Assembly (NCBI GenBank): GCA_030549495.1
Contig: JAUIRK010000909.1
Span: forward strand, 480,001 to 544,000
DNA: 64,000 bases
Direction of reading: 5' to 3'
Source: Nectonema munidae
Lineage: Eukaryota > Nematomorpha > Nectonematoida > Nectonematidae
Shown piece by piece: positions 43,575 to 55,800 of this stretch. Position numbers and translations under genes: made by a program. Every line of letters starts with the position of its first letter. Positions within the stretch are counted from its first letter, which is position 1. The notes below the pieces were generated by a model. It worked only from the letters and a program-made list of their open reading frames with translations. It did no database searches and was not told where the DNA came from.

Positions 43575-43863
43575 TTACGCATCTACTATTTCTACACTTC
43601 TGCACTCCGTCTTCAAGCGACAGAACTCCTTGGCTACCGAATCGTTTGTTCGTTGCAGGAGGATGCGAAGGACCGTTGCGCCCGTTTCGTCGAACTTGAG
43701 ACGTTTGCCGAGCAGGCACCAACACGCACAGCTGCCGCACTCCACGATGTCCTTGAGCTGCATGATGGCGGTGCCTATCAAGCGATTTTCACGGGCAAAG
43801 CAGTAATCCAAGACACAGAACTGTAGCTCATAGTACTCGGGGTCGTCTTCATTTCCTAGAATG
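43575..43863 (-). CDS. unc-13: unc-13 last exon: C2C end and stop
   Basis: The acceptor is TTTTTCTTAAG; the next CTAG three codons on would break phase. It encodes [80 protein letters not shown] and a [11 protein letters not shown] end before the stop. No clear poly(A) hexamer was seen just downstream on the minus strand. Confidence 0.95.
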
Positions 43864-46800
43864 CTTAAGAAAAATCGCGAAATGTTAGGATTGCAACAAA
43901 GCCTCTCTTCACATCTAATTCTTACAAGTGGAATGTTTCGTTGAATTTGGGAGACCATGTGTTGCTTTTTGACTTTGTGGACTGTTTTCTCTTTTTGTCA
44001 GCCAGGTTTGGTCCGATTAAAGTGACTTCAACAAAAGGTCTTAAAAATTACATTTAAGCACAATCAGATGCTTTATTTTAATTCGTGAAAGAAGTTTTAT
44101 TCAAATCGATGATAGAGGTCTTAATACAGTAAAGTCACTAGTTATTCTTGTAAACCAATGCAGCATCTTTTAGAGTGAATGTCTCTAACGAAGATTTTTC
44201 TTGAGCTCTTAAGTGTTCAATATGAATAGGTCACTACTGTATATATTTGTAATAATATCAATTTATCACTTTTTATTGACATTTTATGAGTTTGATGATT
44301 ACACCCTCTATGTTGCATACATTTCTATGATGTTTCGTATTTCAATAAAAAAAAATTTTCTTATGAAAATTTGAATTATTTGATTTCAAATTTATCTGTC
44401 AAATATCATTTTGTATTATTCCCAATATAGTAATAAACTCATTTGTTGTATAAAACAAGTCTAATTTTTATAGTCTATATGGCTGCCATTTACCCTTGAG
44501 AGCAGTGAATGCTTTAGAATTTTGGTTTATTAAATCACCTGCATTTTATAAGCAACTTTAATACTTGGACAATTAATTTTGGAAAATTAATTCTTAAATG
44601 AACATCTTAATATAATTTGTTATTGATCAATGATTAGTGAATTCACTTGAGTGACAGCTTTTTAAATCAATGAGGAAAATTTTGAATGTTTGGTCGTCCA
44701 ATCTAAAGTTTAGTTATACCGTTTACCTGTAAGTAAAAATAGCCCTGATTGAAATATAAAATGAAAAAATAGAAATTGTAAATACCTAAAAATTTTTGAA
44801 GTCTGCCATTTCAAATCATTGCAGGCGACAACTTTAACGGTTATTTTGTGTTCGCCCGTTCCTGGATGAGTGAATAGGTCGACTTGTATCGAAATTTCGC
44901 CAACCGAATCTTCCTTGCTAGGCTGGTCTAATAATTGCATTTAAAGAATGGCGTTTTTATGAATGAATGCTAAGAGGTAACATGGATGTGAATGTTTATT
45001 CATGATGATCCTATTTCATGTATCGCCAAAAAATTGTAAACGTCTTTTTATTATTCAAAAGTGGTGTGTTTCACTAAACTTTACAATAAGTATTCATTAG
45101 TTTAGGATGATGATGATAAACTGAATAAAAATTAAATAATTTTCTCAAACTAAAAAAATTATGGATAGGAAGATTTTGAAACAAAAATAAAAAAAAAATT
45201 CCCAATAGTTTGTTTAACAAGTTAAACGGTTATCGACCACAGTCGACATATGTGGACTTTACACATATGTGGACTTAAAATAAAATAGTCTGCGTCTATT
45301 AATGCTTTTTGTTACGAATCGTGTGCTTTACATCAGATTTCGCTAGATTATTTTGGTCGTTAGCGGGTTAAGTATATTTTTTTAAATAGACAATTGAAAA
45401 TTTAAACTAAAATACAAAAATATATCGCGATGAAAAATTAAAAAAATATATCAAAAGCGTAGTAAAAACTGCCATTAAATGGAGGAGATTCGTTTATATG
45501 ATATTTACAAGGCAAAAGTCGTTATTTAGTTATGAAAAAATGATTACATTGCTCATTGTCTTTATTATTCACACAAGTGAGTTCCTCCATGTTTAACTAT
45601 TTGAGGACCGAAATTTTGGAGACTAATCCTCTGTCTTATTTTTCAATGCAATTTTATATATCTGAAGCAGACCATTTTCATTTCTTGCAACACCCGTGTC
45701 CCATTGTGCCTGAAAGGGTTCAGTAAGCGTGATTGTGTTTGGAATAATGAGTTTAAAGGTAGGGTGCTAAGGGAAACGATAGAACTCTAATTCTCCACTT
45801 CCTACTTGGATTAAAGAAAAGCCACATATTAAACTTTATGACAGGTTTTTTAGTTGCGTAGTACACACTGGTGTAACGATTAAGTGTACCAGTTGGGGAT
45901 CGCCCTCAGGTTTTGGGTGAGGGATGTTTTGGCAAAATTGTAAACGAAAATCATATAAATTTAAATAAAACGTATTTAATGAAACACAAATACTGTCCCA
46001 CTGGTCGTATACTGATGTACATCTACTTTTGCACCCGAGAAGACACCGGAGAAGTCTGCCAGGATATTATATATTTGAATGTACGATTTTTAAAGGCATG
46101 GAAATTTTGAATAGTTTCTTCAAATACACAACGCCAAATTAACTTCGATTGAAATTTGCACTCTTTCTAATATGTCGTCCATATTCTAACATTTATAAGT
46201 ATATAATATTATATTATACAATGTTTTACAAGAAATCTAACAGGATTACACGTTTTGTTAAAGCAGTTAATTACTTTCCAGCTACTTAATTAGATGGTCA
46301 CTTGTTAGTTTCATATTTGTTTTAAACTTTCCAAAAATATTAATTAACTAAAATGATTTATATTTAAACTAAAAAATAACAAAATATCTAATTAACATAG
46401 CAAACTTTAATTTTGCTTTTTCTTTTTCTCATATTTATATTTATACATATACTTCGTCTCAAGGAATGAGTTTGATACTTGAAATAATTGGTTTAAAATG
46501 ATAGTTACCATTCTCGCTTAATTTTATAACATTCAAAAATGTTTATCCAGCCATGTCAAAGAGTTTGCGTAGCGCTCTGTCGTGACAAAAAACACTACTT
46601 TTCTTGAAATCTATAGAATATTAGGGAAAGAAACCTTGTTCGCTTTGGGTTGTGATGAAGGTTTTGATGAGAGCATCCGTTCCTTGCGTGTACATGCTGA
46701 GAGCGTATCGCAGACTCTGCAAGTTGGGGTTCTTATCTAGGAAGTTCTTTTTTAAGCCGGAGCCGCCGGCATGGAAGTACAGCTTTATCGTGTCAAGAGA

Positions 46801-49800
46801 GGCCTCCAATATTGTGCATTGTTTTGGCGTTAGTGTTTTTTCATTTGTTTTCGACATATCCTGGAAAGTAGATTTGATAAAAATGGCGTTTTTCCTTTGA
46901 AGTAATATTCAGAATAGCTCTCATAATCAAACTAATTTACAATGGTTCTGGATAATTCTTCCAGACTTAGATGGGAAGAAATGATTAAAAATAAATCCTT
47001 GAACACTTTCTGGCACTTATAAAACTGTGTGGTTTAACTTTTATGAAAGTTCATTTAAAAGGAAAAACAGACTATTACTTTTTGAAAACCAAAGTCTAAA
47101 GAGGTTTAAAAAATCAGATCATGGCTGGTTAAAAAATACGATTTGGACATTGGGCGGTTTGTTGAGTAAATTCTTGAAATATTAAAATAGGTTAAAAGAT
47201 AAGAATATATTCTTACTTAATTCTTTGTCGTTTAACTTGGTTTAAGTTGCCTGGATTAAAACTTCCAATGATACAGATACTGATATGCGTGGAGGGCAAA
47301 AGAAAAATAGAAGTAATTGGGAAAAGTAAGAAAATATTAGGAGTTCAGTGAATATGTGAGGAAAATGTGAAAAAAATTGGATACCGGATTCGTTTGTAAT
47401 AAAGCCGCCTTTGACTCATTGTTACGGATTTTAAGGAAATTTCAGAGTAAGTTATCTGATAAATTTATAAGTGGAATAAAGTCGCGTAAATTATTCATTA
47501 ATTTTTTCAGTCTTGGAATAACGGCTTTTTTAAAAACCAAATTTTCCCGACTACCTTAAAAACGTTTCAAAATTTGTTGTTTTTAGCCAATTTTTGAATA
47601 ATTTGGTTATATTTTTGAAATTTTCTATAAATAAATAGGGTAAAAGCTACCAACTATTTCTTGATTTACTTCTCTTTTAAGATTAATCAAGAACTATCAC
47701 TTTTTTAACCCTAATTAATAAATTAATATAAAAAATATAAATGAAATATTAATTAAAAAATTAATATTCCATGAAAATTTTCAAAACATGATGTAAATTG
47801 TAAATTATTAAAAAACTTTTAATTCTAATGATCAAAATAGAAAATTATGAAAAAATTAGGTCATCTTTTCGCAAATTGTATTTCACTGTACCCTGTGAAA
47901 CGCGTTTAAAAATACAAAAATGAAACAAAAAAATATAGGTAGGATAAATGTCAAATTCAGAAAAGCGATTCCTAGCAATGTGCAATGTTGTCTTGCCATG
48001 CTAAAGAAAAATCAAGGATAAATCATATAATAATAAGTTTAAAAAAACTATTGCGCCATTACAAGTAAATCATTTATAGTTTATAGTTCATTTTTGCCAA
48101 ATTGCTTAGTTGTTTTACCCAAAATTATGTCGATAACTTTGTTTCGGATAGGTCAAATCAAGTTGCGTTTGTTAAATCGCTTTAATCTTATTTATTCGGT
48201 TGTCGACCACAGTCGACATGTCGACTTTACAAAAATGTGAATCGTCGGCGTTTATTAATGCTTTTTAATACAAATCTTCGGCTTTATACTAGATATCGTC
48301 TGATTATTCTGGTCGTTAACGGGTTAAGTCAATTTTTTTACGAAACCCGTAGCAGATCACAGAGTGTAAGTATGAAATGAATCAAAATATAGAGAACGTA
48401 TATAAAACACAAAAAAATGAATGGAAGCAAAAGATTAGATGTGTGAAATGGTGAAAAATGCATTCAGAATCGAGTTTTCATCCTAGAAAAAGCAGATGAG
48501 AAGAAAACTCTAAAATAAATAAAAAATTTCTGTGTCAGTTAAACCAGACAATGGGATGAATTCGTTAAGCTAGGGTATTTTTAAAGTTAGGCGAAATTTA
48601 TAGGTTTAACTTTGATATTAGATCGTTGTTTTGCCATTTCCATTTACAGAGATTCAGGAATATATGTTATATTGATATCAAATGCAAATAAAAATATTTG
48701 ATTTTTTTGAATTAGTGTTACGATTGACAAATTCGTGGGATAAAAATATTTATTTTCCCCGCGTATTTTCAAAATTCTTTTTCTTTGCCAATTTCATTTA
48801 AAAATGTCAAATATCAAACGGACTGCTTATATAGCAAGTCCATAGGCGGATGGCCGGAAGCCACGCCAAAAGAAATAGAGATGCACAACAAGAAGACCAG
48901 TTCTCCTCTACAACCATGAAGATGAGTTCTTCCAACATTTTATTTTTAGAAACCAATGTAACCTCTTTTAGACTGAAAAAAGTCCAGTGGTAAAAAAATA
49001 AGTAGGCAGGCTTCATGCAATCCAGTGATACTGGGTTTCGCGAGTCCTGCACCACTGGAATAAGGCGGTGAAAATTGAAATATACGAAAAGCTAAAATAT
49101 GTGCATGCTTTTGTCGGAACAAGAATTTTTAATCTTAGAACATAAACGTATGTTTGCAGCAACGAATATAAGATTATAGTGATGCCATGTCAAATGTTTC
49201 AACACTACGTTCCTTTAAGTACTAAGCATTTAGTCTGAATAAAAGTTTTTAAACTTCAAAACATTTTTTGCGAGGTATTGTCTCTTTAAATTGCGATTTG
49301 GCTTCTAAGCCCGAAAAGGAAAATTTGAACGGGTAAAGAACAACAAAAAAGATATAGACAAAAATGACAACGATGAAATAAAGGGACAAGAAGACAGGAA
49401 ACGAGATTAATGTTGAATAAGTAATTTACCATTATGAAATTCTTTCCACTAACTGTGTTAAAGAGGCCCTTTACATCTTCAATGTTCTGGTTTTTTAATT
49501 TTTCTATATTACTCATTATTTGCTAAATAAATACGATAAAAGGAAATGTTTGCACAAAGTAGATTTGAATGTGAGACTCAAATCCAAAAGATTGAATTAA
49601 AGATTTTTACATTTTTGGAAGAGGATAAAGTTGGAAGAACAACGATTTTTTCTAGCTGAAGCATTATGATCTTCCATAGTTCTTTTAGGAGTCTTTTTAG
49701 GACCGTCTTGTCGCAGATTTGAGCGAAAAGTGACAACCTGGCATCTAAAAGATCCATGAGAGGACTTAGAACATCGTCGGATTCCACGATGAGTGAAACG

Positions 49801-52800
49801 GGGTTGTTGACATTCTGGTTTTTCGAGATAAATGCATTTTGTGTTACGGAATTTGGCTTGATCGCTTGTAAAAGTTCGTTTAATTTCGCGACTCTCTCAT
49901 TTATATCCTTCTCCATACTTAAAAAGTGTTATGCTTTGGTTATCTTTCCTTAGTAGTAATATAATGACAATGTCGATGACCTTATCTTTTTGTACTCAAT
50001 TATAGATGAAGAAGAGGGGTTACAGAAATAGATTTACAATCGAGTTTAGTTGCGTTGATATTCTACAAATATCAATTATATATATTTTATTTTTTGTAAT
50101 TTCTTTCTTTAGGTTGTTCTATATTGATAATGAAGATGAAAAAAAATATATACAAGAGAATTAAAATTTGGATGGGACCCTACAATATAATTTGAATTAA
50201 TTGCCAGTAACTAACTATATAGTTAAAAAATTTTTAATCAATTAACCTTAATTGACTTAATAACTTAACTGATATATTAATTAATATAATTTACTAAGTA
50301 AAGGTATTTATTAATTTAGGAACTTAACTTATTTATTAAGCCATTCCCAGAAAAAGGAGACTACATTAGATATAAAAACCCTTTCAGTTAAAGAATTTTG
50401 AAAACGAATTGTCTGCTCATTTTTCAAAAGAATTTTATATATATTTAAAGCAGATGATTTTGAATTCTAGATTTTCATAAAAACAGAATTCTAACACTGG
50501 TTCTCAAAATATAAGAAATCGTGTGTGTCATTTAAAAATGACTAACTTACTAACCAATTTAACTAGAAGCCGGTTATAATAATCACAGATAATGTTATCG
50601 GCAAGATTGTGGTATCGAAATTTTTATGAACAAAAATACGATTCCAAAGTGGCGGAAGAAAAATTCTGTTATTATACTCATTAATTTGTCTAGGAATATC
50701 AATTTATCACCAAAAATATAAACCTATGTAGGAATATGAAAGATTTTTCAATTGAATACATGAACCAAAGTTTCAATGAGAATAAATAGATCTTAATTTT
50801 AAAACTTCCCTTTAAATTTACTCTACTCAATTTTTGAAATGAAGATTTATCAAAAGCTTTGCCGAAACAGGTAAGAAGCATAAGGGTTTATCTCTTCCGC
50901 TAAAAAAAAGTCAATTCGAAAATAGACCTACTCAATACTACCACCGTGCAACTAAGCCAGTCAAAATGTGTCAAGCTGATAGTAATGATAATGATCATTG
51001 AAAATGAGCCGAAATACATTTAGGAGATTACTTTCGGCACAAAAGAGTTAAGGTAAGAGACAAATAACAAGAATTATTTTAACCAAAAATTTAATATTTG
51101 AAGTGGCGGGTGAGTTCATGTGGATTGAATTTAAATTGTTTAAAAAGAATTTCATTTCGCGAAATTAAGTTTCATATTCGCAAACATGAGTTCAGCAAAA
51201 ATTTTGTTCCTGGAAGTAAAAATTCACAGTCTTTTTCAGAAAATTTTATAGGAAGAAACTTAAGTCAAGAAAATTAGCAGTTCTTTGTAATATGTTAATT
51301 TCAAAAGAAAAATATACAAAATGGGGTCAGATTTTTACCAGAAGTTATCAAAAGATATAGAAATTAACGCTAAAAACGTTTAAAAAATCTTTAAACAATA
51401 TATCTCTAAAATCTGCATTAAAAAATTATTAATAAAACAATTAAATCATATAAAAATTACCGGTTGATACTTGAAGAAAACAAAAGATGTTAAAATTTTC
51501 GTGGCTGAACATTTAGCCGAGGGACATTTGGCCGAAGGATATTTAGGAGATGGACATTTCACCGAAAGTGTGCATACAATTTAACAATTTTTGTAAATGT
51601 TGCTTTACTTCAAGTAAATTTGCAAGCGTGTGCTCTAAATATCCATCGTGGAAATATTCATCGGCTAAATGTCCGTCAGCCATATGTCTATCGGTCAGAT
51701 ACCCAGGTACCAAAATTTTTAATATAAAAGAACAAAAAACATTTAAAAACCGCTAGACAAAGCAAATCTGTGAAATATGCTTTAAAAAATTTTAAAAAAC
51801 TAACCGAAAAAAATTTTGATATCTTTTGGTATCTTCAGTAAGTTTTTATCTTTCGATACAGATTCCTAATGTTTAAAGATTTTTTAATGTGTTTGATCTT
51901 ATTTGCTAGAAATTTCTATATTTTTTGGTAGCTTCTGTAAGCTTCCTTTTTCTTCCAGTAAAAAGTTACGCCCACAAATTGAACAATATTTACATGCGGT
52001 AAATGATGAAGAGATGTCAATTGCACAAATGGTAAACACCGTTTTGATTTAAAGATTCACAGAGCTTACCAAATATGGCACAAATATGTCTGAAAAAAAG
52101 CATAGTAAGCAAGCAGTCACTGAAGTTTATCATAACAATTCAACACAAAGGCAAACAGTACAATAATGATAGGCGTCTACTGTAATGAACTACTAGCTAG
52201 AATACTTCCTACGCAAACTTATTTCTCGGGTGCAAATTGAACAATTGATGAAATGTTAGGGGAAGGTAAGGATTTCAGAAATGAGCGCTGTATTGATCAA
52301 ACAAAACAAGGACTCCCCTTTTTCCCATGCATTTATTACCTATTCACAAACATAGCGCCGAGGCGATCAATGAAGCTGCTGAGTTGGGCCTGCAGATCCT
52401 TGAGAATGTCGGTGGCGTCGTCGTCCAGGTTCTGGCCGTCCATTGCTTCGTACATCTTCTCAAGCTGCACCCTCAGCTGCTGAATGTTGTTGATGAGGAT
52501 GCACGCTCGCTGCACTTCGCTTTCCTTCCCGCAGTACTCGTGGTATACGACTTTGGTGATGTCCGCGTATGCCAGCAACACTTTGTTTATAGTCTAAAAT
52601 CAAATAAGGAGGAGTTATACTCGCTTACCCTGTAAAAGCATAGTGAAGAGGGAAGCAGTAAAACACACTCAAAAAACGCGGCAAAAACAGTTTTTTAAAT
52701 AAATTTTACCTCAAAACGCTGAAATGAATATTTTATCAAGTTTTTGCGGTTTCTTTTATAACAAAATATTTTTGCATTTTTGATAACACCTTTTGTACCA

Positions 52801-55800
52801 CATGGTTTTTCAAATTGGGGCTTTAAGCTTTAATGAGTTCCCTGTTCAATTCGGAATCTCAAGAGATTCTTTTCAATATTTACGCATATTTGGAAGGGCA
52901 GTTCGAGAAATCGACTTTCAACAGAAAAAACAGCAAAAAAAGTAATCATTTTTTGAACCTTAATTGAATTTTTATTGTGATTTGAGTCCATTGAATCACT
53001 TTTTTTGAAGCTGCTTCAATATTTCAACTTTTTTAACTAAAATAACTAAAAGTTTACTCATTGAAATGAAAGTTTGCGTGTAATACTGCACAATTCAAAA
53101 AAAAGAGTGAATTGAATGGAATTAAAAATAATCTTCTCTGCACATTAAATTGAATAAGCTCTTATTTTCTCAAATCCAACTTATCAGCTGATGGCATCAA
53201 CATTGCATCAACGACAACAAACTATATATTACCCGTTGAGGATTAATGGGGCATGAGTGTACCAAGAATTGAAAGTTGTCTGCTTCAAGCATACAAAATT
53301 CTATTTAAAGGGAAAGCAAATGTTTAGTCCTAAAAATTCTGGTCCTCAAAGTTTTAAACGTTGATTTTCGTAAATAAACCGTCTACTTTTCTCTTTGAAT
53401 GAAATTTCATATAACTTTAAGCCCGACGACTTTTATTTAGTCCGGCACTGGTGGCCCATTTTGCCTGAGATGGTTATCAAGGGCTTTATAAAATTTATTC
53501 CTCCACGTGGTTAATAATATAAAATATTCACTCATGTCAAACATAAATTCCAGACAAAGGAAAACGGAAGAAATTCAGCATGTAGGTGTAATCGTTCTAG
53601 TTAGATCAGCGGATATCATATCTTGTTTGCCAGTGATTATTCTGATAAAAAAAATTAATTTCACTTAAAAAAGATTCCAAAGATCAAACCTGGGTGAGTT
53701 TATCCTCATGACTTTTTCTATCGATTTCACTTGATGAACCCGCCTTTTGTTTTGATGACAGCCTCGAGGTGGCATCTGCCACAGGCCTTTGTCACTGTTT
53801 TCTGACTACGCGCTCAAAAGGTTTTAGTGATTTTGGCTTTTAGATCGTCTATCATGCATCAGATTGATCTGTTGATGTCTAGTTTACCCTCTACACAAAA
53901 ATTCGTCAGTCAAACGAGCTTAAAGACCAGGTGTCAGGTGGAGTAAACGTCAAAAAAGTTCTCTGATAGCTGGTATGACAGGGCTTGCTCCCACTTGAAC
54001 AGCCTACATGCAAATACCTGTTCGATTCAGGTTTTCACTAGCTGGCTCAGTACATGGATGTAGAATTCACTTCTGAGCACACCGAGTACTATGGTTGCTG
54101 TTAGAAACTGTTGCATTGCTCTGGGTACATCTTTGGATGAGGCAGCTAGCATTGTTGTTCTAGAAGTTGATCTCTTGATTTTGGCAGAAGTTTTTCTTGT
54201 CGCAGAAAAATCACAACATGCCTAAGTTCAGTGGGTGTTTTCAACTTGTTGATCAGCTTCTTTCGTGCTTGATTCGCTTTTCAATCAGAATTTGATCTAC
54301 GATTTTCCCTTACAATGGCACGCATCAAATTTTCGATGTTCTCTTGGACTTCAGTAACGAACTCAGACGTTCTGACAGCATCAGATTGTGTATATTGCAT
54401 TTTTCTTTCCAATGTCACCTTGCAGTCGAATTCTGAATCTTTCAATTCATTTCTGTCATTTTCTACCCATACTGCTGAAGCTGACGAAGTTTAAAATCTC
54501 ATTGTTTGACATTCAGACGCGGATCGCAAGATACAAAATTATGCATGATAAATTCTTCTTCGAAAAATGATTAGAAAATAGGCAACGTTTTCATGAATAT
54601 AAGACTGACAATGAAAGTAAAAAAAGCATAAAATTATGAGTTGAAAATTGCGAACAAATATGGTCAGCACCCTTCAATGCTGCTATCTTCGAAAACAGAT
54701 GCGTTAGTTGAAATGTCTTGGTTGAAACAGCCTTAGTTATAACATCGTTATTTGAAACATCCGGTCGCCCTTTTAAATACTTGTATGATTTTTACCTTAT
54801 ATATTATAATATTATAGCGTAGGTTATCTCAGTCAGAAGAGAAAGTTTTTTTTCGTGAAATGACAATAATAATAATAATCAGAAAGAAGCATCTATTCTT
54901 GTAAAAAATCTTTGAAAAAGGCTTGGTTTAATTAATTATTATGATTAGTCATTTTTAAAAACTTTTCTCTCTTTCACTCCTGTTTTCTTCTGAATTTTTC
55001 AAAGATCCCTTTTCAGAAGAAAATTCGGTGTACATATATCCTCCTTGAGATCTTATGAGCTAATTTTATGCGCACTGCTTATTCGTTTATTTTTTTTGTT
55101 TTATTACATATTATGTGCTATATTTTGTTTGTTCTTTTTGCTTTGAACAACGGACGGTATGTATAATGTATATTTATACAAAACTTAGTGTTTGCCAGAC
55201 ATGCTATATATCAACATTTTAATTATTGTTTCAATTTAACGAACTTGGTAAAACTCATTCGAGTAAGAGCTTTTTAACGAAAAATTGGATAGCCTTTGAA
55301 GGCATTAGAACAGGGGTCGGGAACCTATGGCTCGCGAGCCAGACAGGGCTCTTTTGATGACTGCATCTGGCTCTCAGATAAATTAGATGGCCTTCAGGAT
55401 AAAGGGAGGTATTGCGATAATGCTTATCCTTCTTGCCAATTCTACACTCTCTTAATTTCGTCATCATTACGAATCACGACGACACAAATAAAGCTGATGA
55501 TGATGCAGACTTTGCTAATTAATAAATAACTTCGATAAAACAATGTTGTTTAAAATAAATTCAGAGTCTTATTATACTATAAAATTGTTGGTCTTCTTTT
55601 TCCATTTAGTTGTAATCAGTATTTAAAAATATATATGGCTCGCAGAGGATTAGATTTTAAAATATGTGTTTTTTGGGCTCTTTTAGTCAAAAAGGTTCCC
55701 GGCCCCTGCATTAGAATGAAATCTCAAAAAAATCTGAAATTTAGAATGAAATCTCAAAAAATAGACGATAAAATGACAGAGTAACGACATCCAAAATGTA

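Noticed and set aside
43417-43826. Several overlapping open frames on both strands
   Set aside because: They are shadows of the GC-richer unc-13 last exon. Only the minus-strand C2C frame has homology and splice support.
48807-49055. 82-codon minus-strand frame considered as an unc-13 exon
   Set aside because: No similarity to the family, and the exons on either side already join in phase 0.
52253-52635. Plus-strand frames of 76 and 102 codons
   Set aside because: Antisense shadows of the conserved unc-13 exon at 52340-52593.
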